Of a stretch of 64,000 bases of DNA, positions 1 through 10,201 are shown piece after piece (within the stretch, counting starts at the first letter, position 1; every line of letters starts with the position of its first letter). Origin of the DNA: Ancylobacter sp. SL191 (lineage in GTDB: Bacteria > Pseudomonadota > Alphaproteobacteria > Rhizobiales > Xanthobacteraceae); contig NZ_CP113056.1 in NCBI RefSeq assembly GCF_026625645.1, positions 1,554,501 to 1,618,500 of the forward strand. Reading direction: 5' to 3'. The translations under genes were made by a program, and so were the position numbers. Below the pieces are notes generated by a model. That model did not search any database. It was not told the DNA's origin and saw only the letters and a program-made list of their open reading frames with translations.

Positions 1-15
1 GAAAGGATGCCCGCC

Positions 16-270
16 ATGGCGAGAGTCGGCTCCCTTGAATTCCAGCGCAAGTTCGGCGAGTTCCAGCATCAGGCCCAGCGCGAGCCCGTGGAGATCACGC
101 GGCACGGACGCCGCGAGTTCGTGCTGATGTCCGCTGACCATTATGACTGGCTACGGGCCGCCGCGCAGCGGACCCACCGCACGGCCGACGCCATCGATGT
201 GGTGATCGACGCGGTGGAGCGCGCAGAGATGGACGCCGAGCACGCGCACCTGAACGACCTTTTGAAGTAA
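16..270 (+). CDS. Phd/YefM-type antitoxin
   Basis: An 84-residue protein matching the prevent-host-death antitoxin fold: an N-terminal region (residues 4-45, with EITRHGRREFVLMS) forming the Phd DNA-binding and dimer domain, then an acidic C-terminal tail that would bind the toxin. A GAAAGG box at 1-6 abuts the ATG at 7 but stands 9 nt from the ATG at 16, so 16 is chosen. The toxin-like gene starts 10 nt after the stop, which is the usual antitoxin-first autoregulated operon. The pair lies beside a serine recombinase at the edge of an integrated element, so it probably stabilises that element. The family call comes from motif reading only. Confidence 0.7.
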   Translation: MARVGSLEFQRKFGEFQHQAQREPVEITRHGRREFVLMSADHYDWLRAAAQRTHRTADAIDVVIDAVERAEMDAEHAHLNDLLK

Positions 271-280
271 AGCGCTCGCC

Positions 281-706
281 GTGGCGTTTCCTCAGCCAAA
301 ACCCGGCCTCATCCTCCGCTATGATTACCTTTGGACGCACGAGGCGGCTGCCGGCCGCGATCAAGGCAAGGATCGCCCGACCTGCCTCGTCGCCGCGACC
401 GATTCCCTTGTCCGCCCTCGCTATGTAGTCTTGCTGCCGATCACCCATACGCCGCCGTCCGGCGATACGGTGGGGATCGAGATCCCGGCGAAGGTGAAAG
501 AGGCTATCGGCCTCGACAGCGAGCCGAGTTGGGTGATCGTATCGGAGCACAATATCGACGAATGGCCGAATGGCGGGCTGTCGCCGGTTCCTGGCAAGCC
601 GGGTGAGTTCAGCTACGGATTCATCCCGCCAGGGCTGTTCGCGAAAATCAGGGCCAGCTTCCTCGAACTGGCACGAGCGAAGAAAAGTGGTGCCGTCCGC
701 CGCTGA
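281..706 (+). CDS. PemK/MazF-like toxin
   Basis: A 141-residue protein starting at GTG, 10 nt after the antitoxin stop. Features consistent with the MazF/PemK endoribonuclease fold are an early beta-strand with a KDRPTCLV segment (residues 30-37), then VVLLPITHTPPSG (48-60) and a late SWVIVSEHNIDEW segment, matching the conserved RP, PIT and S-x-V-x-x-x-x-I positions. Members of this family cleave mRNA and are silenced by the neighbouring antitoxin. Base composition of this gene, its partner and the recombinase is less GC-rich than the following chromosome. The toxin could also be an uncharacterised relative without nuclease activity. Confidence 0.6.
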   Translation: MAFPQPKPGLILRYDYLWTHEAAAGRDQGKDRPTCLVAATDSLVRPRYVVLLPITHTPPSGDTVGIEIPAKVKEAIGLDSEPSWVIVSEHNIDEWPNGGLSPVPGKPGEFSYGFIPPGLFAKIRASFLELARAKKSGAVRR

Positions 707-731
707 CCATGGAGACACGAAAGGAAGGTCT

Positions 732-2462
<1,731 letters not shown>

Positions 2463-2614
2463 TCAGAGCCGGGGGCACCAGGGCGCCGCCGACGCCGGGT
2501 ATCTAGCAATCCGCATGGGCAATTGAAAGGGGGGCGGCGTCGTTTTTGTCATCGCGCCGTCGCAGCCTGTGCCAAGATGGCGGCCAAACCGTTGCGCCGC
2601 AAGGACAAAGCGAG

Positions 2615-3514
2615 ATGAGCGAAACTGTGCATGGCCGCCCTGCGTCGGCCGATACCCTGCCGCCCGCGCCCTCTCCCACGGAATTCGCGGGGCCGTTCGC
2701 CCAGGCCGCCGGGGAGGCGGAGGCGGCTCTGGGGCTGGAAGACCCGGTGCGGGCGGTGCATGAGCTGCGCAAGGCGTTCAAGCGGCTGCGGGCGCTGCTG
2801 CGGCTGATCGGCGGCGAGCATCGCGATGAAGCTAAGGCGTTGCGCGCGGCGCTGGGGGAGGTGGCGCGCCGGCTGGCGGGCGCGCGTGACACGCAGGCGC
2901 GGCGGGACGCGCTGGCTGATCTCGCGGCAAAATCATACCTCACACCGGCGGCGCATCGCGCGGCGGCCCGGGCGCTGGCGGCCGGCGGTGCGCATGAGGC
3001 GGTGGGGCTTGCGCCGCACCGGGAAGATCTTACCGCTCTCGTTGTCGCCTGCCGGGAGGCGGGGCCGCGTTTTGCCGCCCGCATGGACCGATCCGCGCTG
3101 CTGCGCGCCCTGCGCGACGAATATGCCCGCGGCCGGCGGCTTGTCCGCTCGATCGATCCCGGCGATCCCGAGAGCCTGCATGAGCTGCGCAAGGCGGTGG
3201 TGGCGCAGCGCTACCAGATGGAGCTGGTAAGCGAGGCCTGGCCGGCGCTCGGCAAGCTGTGGGTGGCTGAGCTGCAAAGGCTGCGCGACAAGCTCGGCAA
3301 GCATCAGGATCTCGCCGTGCTCGCCGCCGAACTCGCCGCTTTGCCGGCAGGGCGGCAAAGCTGGCGCCAGCCGCTGACCGATGCCATCGCCGCGCGGCAG
3401 GCCCGGCTGGTGCTCTCCGCGCTGCGGCTGCACCGCAGGCTGTTCGCGGAGACGCCCCGCGCCTTCCGGCGCCGCCTCAAGGTTTATTTGAAAGCTGTAT
3501 CCGAAAAGGAATAA
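2615..3514 (+). CDS. CHAD domain protein
   Basis: A 299-residue helical protein with two copies of the CHAD signature: VRAVHELRKAFKRLRALLRL near residues 46-65 and ESLHELRKAVVAQRYQ near 188-203. The conserved His and basic residues of this alpha-helical domain bind polyphosphate, and many CHAD proteins associate with polyphosphate granules. No CYTH triphosphatase domain is fused, so this is a stand-alone CHAD protein. The ATG at 2615 is chosen over an in-frame ATG at 2546 because AAGGA lies 9 nt upstream. The gene stands alone between tRNA-fMet and a LysR gene; no phosphate-metabolism neighbour is visible. Confidence 0.88.
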   Translation: MSETVHGRPASADTLPPAPSPTEFAGPFAQAAGEAEAALGLEDPVRAVHELRKAFKRLRALLRLIGGEHRDEAKALRAALGEVARRLAGARDTQARRDALADLAAKSYLTPAAHRAAARALAAGGAHEAVGLAPHREDLTALVVACREAGPRFAARMDRSALLRALRDEYARGRRLVRSIDPGDPESLHELRKAVVAQRYQMELVSEAWPALGKLWVAELQRLRDKLGKHQDLAVLAAELAALPAGRQSWRQPLTDAIAARQARLVLSALRLHRRLFAETPRAFRRRLKVYLKAVSEKE

Positions 3515-3552
3515 AAGGACGGCGTCGGCACCTCGCCTCCCGGAGTGCGTCC

Positions 3553-4479
3553 ATGTTTGTCCGCCAGATGCATTACCTCGTCGCCCTGTCGCGCGAGAAG
3601 CATTTCGGCCGCGCCGCGCAGGCCTGCAACGTCACCCAGCCCACGCTCTCCGCCGGCATCCGCAAGCTCGAAGAGGAACTGGGGCTGCCCATCGTGGTGC
3701 GCGGCCACCGTTTTCTCGGCTTCACCGCCGAGGGCGAGCGCGTGCTGGCCTGGGCGCGGCAGATCGCGGCGGATTATGAGAGCCTGCGGCAGGAGCGGGC
3801 GGAGACCGGGGCGCGGCTCTCCGGCACGCTGCGGCTCGGCGCCATACCGGCCGCCACCGCCGCCGCGCCGGCGCTGCTGGCGCCGTTCCGCGACCGCTTT
3901 CCCGAGGTGAAGGTGCAGATGCTCACGCTGAGCTCGGCGGCGATCCAGCGCGGTCTCGACGAGCTCGATCTCGATGCCGGCATCACCTATCTGGAGAACG
4001 AGCCGCTGAACCGGGTGCGGCGGCTGCCGCTCTATGTCGAGCGCTACGTCTTCGTGACGCGGGCGGAGGAGCCGCTGGCGCGCCGCCGGTCGCTGCGCTG
4101 GGAGGAGGCCGCCCGGCAGCCGCTCTGCCTGCTCACGCCGGACATGCAGAACCGCCGCATCATCGACCATGTGATGGCGGAGGCCGGGCTCGCCTCGCAG
4201 CCGGCGATCGAGACCAACTCCTTCATGGGCGTGTGGTCCTTCGTGCGGCGCGGGCCGTGGACCAGCATCGTGCCGGAGGCGAGTTTCCGTGGTCTTGGCG
4301 ATGCCGGCGATCTCGTCGCGGTGCCGCTGGTCGATCCCGTGCATGTACAACCGGTGGGTCTGGTGCTGACGGAGCGCGATCCGCTCAGTCCTGTGGCCGG
4401 CGCTTTGCTGAAATTCGCGCGTTCTTGGCGGAATGGCGAGGCTGGAGATGCAGATTTACTTGAGACTGATTTGAAATAG
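3553..4479 (+). CDS. LysR-family regulator (probable fdh activator)
   Basis: A 308-residue LysR-type regulator. The N-terminal winged helix-turn-helix is at residues 1-62 (HFGRAAQACNVTQPTLSAGIRKLEEELG), and the effector-binding domain follows from about 90. The gene ends 259 nt upstream of the co-directional NAD-dependent formate dehydrogenase, so a role as its activator is inferred from position. LysR control of formate dehydrogenase is known for other systems (fdsR with fds genes), but that link is not shown here. Its own start at 3553 follows CGGAGTGCGTCC, a moderate ribosome site. Confidence 0.85.
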   Translation: MFVRQMHYLVALSREKHFGRAAQACNVTQPTLSAGIRKLEEELGLPIVVRGHRFLGFTAEGERVLAWARQIAADYESLRQERAETGARLSGTLRLGAIPAATAAAPALLAPFRDRFPEVKVQMLTLSSAAIQRGLDELDLDAGITYLENEPLNRVRRLPLYVERYVFVTRAEEPLARRRSLRWEEAARQPLCLLTPDMQNRRIIDHVMAEAGLASQPAIETNSFMGVWSFVRRGPWTSIVPEASFRGLGDAGDLVAVPLVDPVHVQPVGLVLTERDPLSPVAGALLKFARSWRNGEAGDADLLETDLK

Positions 4480-4738
4480 ACGTTCTTCATCGGCGCCGTC
4501 TATCAATCGTTGCTTCCTTTCGATTTGCGCGCCGGCGCCCCGGCGGGCAGTCTCCCCCCATCGGTCCGGGGCGGTTCGCAGAGCTGATCCGGCCGATGTG
4601 GAGGATGCCCGCCGCACAGCGCTCCGATCCAGCGGCAAGCTGGAGCGCCTGCCGGTACCTAAGTCTTTGATGGCTTGAAGGGTCTGCCGTGCGCACGGCG
4701 GAAGCGTCCCCGCTTACCCCAGGAGAGGAGACGCCCCC

Positions 4739-5944
4739 ATGGCGAAGGTTCTGTGCGTTCTTTACGATGATCCGATCGACGGCTACCCGACCAGCTATGC
4801 CCGCGACGACCTGCCGAAGATCGACCATTATCCCGGCGGCCAGACGCTCCCCACCCCGAAGGCGATCGACTTCACGCCCGGCACGCTGCTCGGCTCGGTC
4901 TCCGGCGAGCTCGGCCTGCGCAAGTACCTGGAATCGCAGGGCCACACGCTGGTCGTGACCTCCGACAAGGACGGCCCGAACTCGGTGTTCGAGAGGGAAC
5001 TGGTCGACGCCGATGTGGTGATCTCCCAGCCCTTCTGGCCGGCCTATCTGACGCCCGAGCGCATCGCCAAGGCGAAGAACCTCAAGCTCGCGCTCACCGC
5101 CGGCATCGGTTCGGACCATGTCGACCTGCAGGCGGCGATCGACCGCAACATCACGGTGGCGGAAGTCACCTACTGCAACTCGATCAGCGTCGCCGAGCAT
5201 GTGGTGATGATGATCCTCGGCCTCGTGCGTAACTACATCCCCTCGCATGACTGGGCCCGCAAGGGCGGCTGGAACATCGCCGATTGCGTGGCGCATTCCT
5301 ATGATCTGGAAGCGATGAGCGTCGGCACCGTCGCCGCCGGCCGCATCGGCCTCGCCGTGCTGCGCCGCCTCGCGCCCTTCGACGTGAAGCTGCACTACAC
5401 CGACCGTCATCGCCTGCCGGAAGCGGTGGAGAAGGAGCTGAACCTCACCTTCCACGCCACGCGCGAGGAGATGTACCCGCATTGCGACGTGGTGACGCTC
5501 AACTGTCCGTTGCACCCCGAAACCGAGCACATGATCAATGACGAGACGCTGAAGCTGTTCAAGCGCGGCGCCTATATCGTCAACACGGCGCGCGGCAAGC
5601 TGTGCGACCGCGACGCCATTGCCCGCGCCATCGAGAGCGGGCAGCTGGCGGGCTATGCGGGCGACGTGTGGTTCCCGCAGCCGGCGCCGCAGGATCACCC
5701 CTGGCGCACGATGAAGTGGAACGGCATGACGCCGCATATTTCCGGCACCTCGCTGACCGCCCAGACCCGTTATGCGGCCGGCACGCGCGAGATCCTCGAA
5801 TGCTTCTTCGAGGGCCGGGCGATCCGCGACGAGTACCTGATCGTGCAGGGCGGCGCGCTCGCCGGCACCGGGGCGCATTCCTACTCCAAGGGCAATGCCA
5901 CCGGCGGCTCGGAAGAGGCCGCGAAGTTCAAGAAGGCGGGCTGA
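4739..5944 (+). CDS. fdh: NAD-dependent formate dehydrogenase
   Basis: A 401-residue cytosolic enzyme oxidising formate to CO2 with NAD+ (EC 1.17.1.9), of the D-2-hydroxyacid dehydrogenase family, with no metal or selenium. The sequence follows the well-studied Pseudomonas sp. 101 enzyme almost residue for residue, including length. Visible are the substrate-side PFWPAY loop, the GTVAAGRIG nucleotide-binding turn, the catalytic Arg in NTARGKL (near 285), and Gln and His in PQPAPQDHPW and PHISGTS. AGGAGAGGAG lies 8 nt before the ATG. In methylotrophs and formate-using autotrophs it supplies NADH from C1 units. A strong terminator follows at 6041. A selenocysteine formate dehydrogenase lies 26 kb away. 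Confidence 0.98.
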   Translation: MAKVLCVLYDDPIDGYPTSYARDDLPKIDHYPGGQTLPTPKAIDFTPGTLLGSVSGELGLRKYLESQGHTLVVTSDKDGPNSVFERELVDADVVISQPFWPAYLTPERIAKAKNLKLALTAGIGSDHVDLQAAIDRNITVAEVTYCNSISVAEHVVMMILGLVRNYIPSHDWARKGGWNIADCVAHSYDLEAMSVGTVAAGRIGLAVLRRLAPFDVKLHYTDRHRLPEAVEKELNLTFHATREEMYPHCDVVTLNCPLHPETEHMINDETLKLFKRGAYIVNTARGKLCDRDAIARAIESGQLAGYAGDVWFPQPAPQDHPWRTMKWNGMTPHISGTSLTAQTRYAAGTREILECFFEGRAIRDEYLIVQGGALAGTGAHSYSKGNATGGSEEAAKFKKAG

Positions 5945-6040
5945 CCCTCCGCCTCGACGGGCGGTGCTGGACGCGGCGCCGCCCGCTTCAATACTGACGG
6001 CGCCGTCCCTTCGGCGCCGTCGCCCCCCGAATTTCCTCTC

Positions 6041-6076
6041 GGCGCCGGCCCGCGCAAGGCTGGCGCCTTTCTTTTT
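6041..6076 (+). terminator. Rho-independent terminator after fdh
   Basis: The stem GGCGCCGGCC (6041-6050) pairs with GGCTGGCGCC (6058-6067) with one mismatch and is followed by TTTCTTTTT. A second GC-rich hairpin at 5996-6021 lies just upstream. Confidence 0.75.
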
Positions 6077-6089
6077 GGGCGCGCATGTG

Positions 6090-6180
6090 CGTCATCCCGG
6101 CCGAGCGCAGCGAAGAGCCGGGATCGCTCGCCATTCGGGTCACGATCCCGGATCGGCCTTTCGGCCGTCCGGGATGACGA
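6090..6180. repeat. GTCATCCCGG palindromic repeat
   Basis: GTCATCCCGG at 6091-6100 is inverted as CCGGGATGAC at 6169-6178, with a nested GATCCCGGATCGG/CCGTCC palindrome. It is one of at least six related blocks in gaps between genes here. It lies between convergent fdh and the AceE-like gene. Confidence 0.8.
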
Positions 6181-6216
6181 TGGGGTGGGGAGCCGTGACG
6201 AGGCGCGCCCGCGCCG

Positions 6217-8622
6217 TCAACCGCCGACAGTGCGAAGATACCGTATGGGACGGCCCGGCGCGACGGCCTGCGCGGCGCGGACGATGCCCTGCGCGTCCAG
6301 CCCGTAATGGCGGTATAAATCCACCAGCGTGCCGGTCTGGCCGAATTTTTCCACCCCCAGCGCCCGGGTGCGGTGGCCATGGACGGCGCCGAGCCAGCCG
6401 AGCGTCGCGGGATGGCCGTCGACGAGCGTTATGAGCGCGCAGCCCGCCGGCACCTCGGCGAGCAGCGCTTCGACAGGACTGGGCGGCGTCGGTGCCCCTT
6501 CCTCGCGCGCCCGCTGCGCGGCGTTCCAGCCGGCATGGAGACGGTCCGCCGAGGTGATGGCGAGGAGCCCCACATCGCGCCGGTCCTCCGCCATGAGCCC
6601 GACCGCCTCGATGGCTTCGGGCGCCAGCGCGCCCTGATAGGCGATGACGACCTGCGCGTTCGGCCCCGGCCGGCGCAGCCAGTAGCCGCCCTTGATGATG
6701 TCGGCCGCCAGCGCCGGGCTCATGGTCCGCGCGGGCTGGTCGATGCTGCGGGTGGAGAGGCGCAGATAGAGCGACTGGCCGTCCTCTTCCTGAAGATTGA
6801 CCAGCCCGTGCCGCAGGATGACCGCGAGTTCGTCGACAAAAGCCGGCTCGAAGCTCGCCAGCCCGTCCTGCGCCATGCCGATCAGCGGGGTGGCGATGGA
6901 CTGGTGCGCGCCGCCTTCCGGCGCCAGCGTCACGCCCGAGGGCGTCGCGGCGATGATGAAGCGGGCGTCCTGGTAGCAGGCATAGTTCAGCGCATCGAGG
7001 CCGCGCTCGATGAAGGGATCGTAGAGCGTGCCGATGGGCAAAAGCCGCTCGCCGAACAACGAATGGGAGAGGCCGAGCGCCGAGAGCATGATGAACAGGT
7101 TCATCTCGGCGATGCCGAGCTCCAGATGCTGGCCCTTGGGCGAGAATTCCCAGTTGAAGGTGGAGGGGATGCGCTCCTTTTTGAAGGTATCCGCCAGTTC
7201 CTCGCGGGCAAACAGGCCGCGCCGGTTCACGAAGCCGCCGAGATTGGTCGAGACCGTCACATCCGGCGAGGTGGTGACGAGGCGGCTGGCGAAGGCGCTG
7301 TCCTGTTTGCCGATCTCGTTGAGGATGAGGCCGAAACCCTGCTGGGTGGACATGGCCGGCTGCAGCGGCACGTCGAGCGTCTCCGGCACGGCGATGCGCG
7401 GCGCCTGATGCCGGCGGGGGCCTTGGGCGTTGAAGGGCACGGCCTTGAGGAAAGCGTCGAGCGTCGCGGCGGGCGGCGTCAGCCCCTCGAACTTCTCCCA
7501 TTCATGACCGGGGCGCACGCCATGGCGGGCACGCAGGCTTTCCACCTGCGCCGGTGTCATGAGACCGGCATGGTTGTCCTTATGCCCGGCGAGCGGCAGG
7601 CCGAAGCCCTTGATGGTGTAGGCGATGAAGCAGACCGGCCGGTCATGGGTGCGGGCCTGCGCGAAGGCGTCGATCAGCGAGGGCAGGTCATGCCCGCCGA
7701 GATTGGCCATCAGCGCGGCGAGTTCCTCATCCGAGCGCCGCTCGATCAGCGCGGTGACCGGGCCCTGGTCGCCGATCTCATCCAGCAGGCGCCGCCGCCA
7801 GGCCGCGCCGCCCTGGAAGGTGAGGGCGGAATAGAGCTGGTTCGGGCAGGAATCGATCCAGTCGCGCAGCTTCTCCCCGCCCGGCTCGGCGAAGGCGGCC
7901 TGCTGCAGGCGGCCATGCTTCAGGATGACGACATCCCAGCCGAAATTACGGAAAATGCTCTCGAAACGCTGCCACAGCCCCTCGCGCACCACGGCGTCGA
8001 GGCTCTGGCGGTTGTAATCAACGATCCACCAGGTGTTGCGCAGGCCGTGCTTCCAGCCTTCCAGCAGCGCCTCGAAGATGTTGCCCTCGTCCATCTCGGC
8101 ATCGCCGACGAGGGCGATCATTTTGCCTTCCGGGCCATGGCCCAAACCCGCTCCTGACAGCCCCTTAGCGGTCAGATAATCCTGCACCAGCGAGGCGAAC
8201 AGCGTCTGCGCCACGCCGAGGCCGACCGAGCCGGTGGAGAAATCGACGTCGTCCACGTCCTTGGTGCGCGAGGGATAGGACTGCGCCCCCTTATAGCCGC
8301 GGAAATTCTCCAGTTTCGCCCGCGTCTGGTTGCCGAGCAGGTACTGGATGGCGTGGAAGATCGGGCTGGCATGGGGCTTTACCGCCACCCGGTCCTGCGG
8401 CCGCAGCGCGTTGAGATAGAGCGCGGTCATGATGGTGGCGAGCGAGGCGGAGGAGGCCTGATGGCCACCGACCTTCAGCCCGTCCACATTCGGCCGGATG
8501 TGGTTGGCGTTGTGGATGGTCCAGGTCGCCAGCCAGAGGATCTTGCGCTCCAGCTCCTCCAGCAGCGCGAGATCGGCGGTGGTGTTTGCGGTGGTGTTGG
8601 CGGTCGGCTTCTTGGCGGCCAT
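6217..8622 (-). CDS. AceE-like/transketolase-family ThDP enzyme
   Basis: An 801-residue thiamine diphosphate enzyme resembling homodimeric pyruvate dehydrogenase E1 (AceE) more than ordinary transketolase. Residues 48-75 (GLKVGGHQASSAS) match the AceE GGH-x-AS region. GDAEMDEGN with a later DYNRQ forms the ThDP/Mg site, and the EMNLF/ATPSGV/EGGAHQS part forms the pyrimidine domain. It is about 85 residues shorter than E. coli AceE. No E2 or E3 gene is near, so its acceptor is unknown, and transketolase is a common database name for this group. GGGAG lies 7 nt before the ATG. It is divergent from an Lrp/AsnC regulator, which probably controls it. Confidence 0.85.
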   Translation of the reverse strand: MAAKKPTANTTANTTADLALLEELERKILWLATWTIHNANHIRPNVDGLKVGGHQASSASLATIMTALYLNALRPQDRVAVKPHASPIFHAIQYLLGNQTRAKLENFRGYKGAQSYPSRTKDVDDVDFSTGSVGLGVAQTLFASLVQDYLTAKGLSGAGLGHGPEGKMIALVGDAEMDEGNIFEALLEGWKHGLRNTWWIVDYNRQSLDAVVREGLWQRFESIFRNFGWDVVILKHGRLQQAAFAEPGGEKLRDWIDSCPNQLYSALTFQGGAAWRRRLLDEIGDQGPVTALIERRSDEELAALMANLGGHDLPSLIDAFAQARTHDRPVCFIAYTIKGFGLPLAGHKDNHAGLMTPAQVESLRARHGVRPGHEWEKFEGLTPPAATLDAFLKAVPFNAQGPRRHQAPRIAVPETLDVPLQPAMSTQQGFGLILNEIGKQDSAFASRLVTTSPDVTVSTNLGGFVNRRGLFAREELADTFKKERIPSTFNWEFSPKGQHLELGIAEMNLFIMLSALGLSHSLFGERLLPIGTLYDPFIERGLDALNYACYQDARFIIAATPSGVTLAPEGGAHQSIATPLIGMAQDGLASFEPAFVDELAVILRHGLVNLQEEDGQSLYLRLSTRSIDQPARTMSPALAADIIKGGYWLRRPGPNAQVVIAYQGALAPEAIEAVGLMAEDRRDVGLLAITSADRLHAGWNAAQRAREEGAPTPPSPVEALLAEVPAGCALITLVDGHPATLGWLGAVHGHRTRALGVEKFGQTGTLVDLYRHYGLDAQGIVRAAQAVAPGRPIRYLRTVGG

Positions 8623-8751
8623 GCGCGCGCTCCCGGTGACGCTAGGTCAGATAGGCTAGCGCCGGCCGCCTGCGGGTTGCAGCTATTCTTGGCCAGTTGT
8701 GCGGGATAGATTGGTGAAACCAGCCATCATGGCGGGCCTTTGGGGTGATTT

Positions 8752-9219
8752 ATGCCAGATGCCGTCGATGCCATCGACCGCCGCATCCTCGCCGCGCTGC
8801 AGGAGGACGCGCACATCACCATGGAGAAGCTCGCCGCTCTGGTCGGCCTCTCGCCCTCGCCCTGCGCAAGGCGGGTGCGCAACCTCGAGGCGGCCGGTGT
8901 CATCAAGCGCTATGTGGCGGTGGTCGATCAGGACAAGGTCGGGTTGCCTATCAGCGTTTTCGCCTCGATCAAGCTGGAGCGCCAGCGCGAGGATGAGCTC
9001 GACCGCTTCGAGAAGGCGATCGCCCGCTGGCCGGAAATCGTCGAGTGCTATTTGATGACCGGCCAGCGCGACTATCTTTTACGTATCGTGGTCAAGGACT
9101 TGCCGGCCTATGAGGCCTTCCTCAAGCGCACGCTGACGCGGCTCGACGGCGTTGCCTCCATCGAATCCAGCTTCGCGCTGAGCCAGGTGAAGCACGCGCA
9201 GGGTCTGCCGATCGAGTGA
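8752..9219 (+). CDS. Lrp/AsnC-family regulator
   Basis: A 155-residue regulator: N-terminal helix-turn-helix (IDRRILAALQEDAHITMEKLAALVGLSPSPCARRVRNLE), then an RAM/AsnC ligand-binding domain with VECYLMTGQRDYLLRIV. Proteins of this kind form octamers that respond to an amino or keto acid. Its divergent position, 129 nt from the AceE-like gene, suggests it regulates that gene and itself. The start at ATG 8752 follows TGGGGTGATT. Confidence 0.92.
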   Translation: MPDAVDAIDRRILAALQEDAHITMEKLAALVGLSPSPCARRVRNLEAAGVIKRYVAVVDQDKVGLPISVFASIKLERQREDELDRFEKAIARWPEIVECYLMTGQRDYLLRIVVKDLPAYEAFLKRTLTRLDGVASIESSFALSQVKHAQGLPIE

Positions 9220-9277
9220 CTTCCCATTGAGGGGCAGGCTGCCTATCCTGCCGGCCCTTCGGGTCAGGCGAGGCAGC

Positions 9278-10084
9278 ATGAGCACGAGCAGCACGGGCCG
9301 TATCCGCATCGGTGTGGGCGGCTGGACCTTCGAGCCGTGGCGCGGGGCGTTCTATCCCGAGGGCCTGACGCAGAAGCGCGAGCTGGAATATGCCGCGTCC
9401 AAGCTCACCGCCATCGAGATCAACGGCACCTATTACGGCTCGCAGAAGCCGGCGAGCTTCGCCAAATGGTATGATGAAACCCCCGAGGATTTCGTCTTCA
9501 CGCTGAAAGGCCCGCGCTTCACCACCAATCGCCGCGTGCTCAGCGAGGCCGGCGAATCCGTCGAGCGGTTCCTGTCCAGCGGGCTGACCGAGCTGAAGCA
9601 CAAGCTGGGGCCGATCAACTGGCAGTTCATGGCCACCAAGAAGTTCGACCCGGCCGATTTCGAGGGCTTTCTCAAGCTCTTGCCGAAAAGCGTCGAGGGC
9701 CGCGACCTCCGCCACGCGGTGGAGGTGCGCCATGACAGCTTCAAGAATGCGGAGTTCGTGGAGATGGCGCGGGCCTATGGCGTGGCGGTCATCTTTGCCG
9801 GGGACTCGGAATTTCCCTCCATCGCCGATGTGACGGCGCCCTTCGTCTATGCGCGGATCATGGGGACGCAGGAAGACGAAGCGTCGGGGTATAAAAATAC
9901 CGCTCTCGACCATTGGGCCGGCATCGCCAAGGCGTGGGCGGCGGGCGAGACGCCGGCACCGCTGGCCAACCAGTTGCTCGCGCCGGCGGCGGAGACAACG
10001 CCGCGCGACGTTTTCCTCTTTGTCATCAGCGGCTTCAAACCGAAAAACCCCGCCGCCGCGATGGCGCTGATCGAGCGGGTGTAA
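9278..10084 (+). CDS. DUF72 (YecE-like) protein
   Basis: A 268-residue TIM-barrel protein of the DUF72/YecE family: N-terminal IRIGVGGWTFEPWRGAFYP, AIEINGTYYGSQ near residue 45, FVFTLKGPRFTTN, and VEVRHDSF near 147. The biochemical role of the family is not established. The ATG at 9278 is preferred to the in-frame ATG at 9227 because GCGAGG lies 5 nt ahead and the family starts shortly before the IGVGGW strand. No operon partner is evident. Confidence 0.9.
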   Translation: MSTSSTGRIRIGVGGWTFEPWRGAFYPEGLTQKRELEYAASKLTAIEINGTYYGSQKPASFAKWYDETPEDFVFTLKGPRFTTNRRVLSEAGESVERFLSSGLTELKHKLGPINWQFMATKKFDPADFEGFLKLLPKSVEGRDLRHAVEVRHDSFKNAEFVEMARAYGVAVIFAGDSEFPSIADVTAPFVYARIMGTQEDEASGYKNTALDHWAGIAKAWAAGETPAPLANQLLAPAAETTPRDVFLFVISGFKPKNPAAAMALIERV

Positions 10085-10090
10085 TCGAAA

Positions 10091-10187
10091 GACGTCATCC
10101 CGGACGGCCGCAGGCCGATCCGGGATCGCGTCGGAAGTCGTTCTCGTCAAAGGCGTGGATGGCCGGGCCAAGCCCGGCCATGACGTT
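10091..10187. repeat. GTCATCCCGG palindromic repeat
   Basis: GTCATCCCGGACGGCCGCAGG with an internal GATCCGGGATC mirror, then GGATGGCCGGGCCAAGCCCGGCCATGACG as a second palindrome. It lies between the convergent DUF72 and phosphoketolase genes. Confidence 0.8.
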
Positions 10188-10201
10188 ATGAGGGCGATGC
10201 C

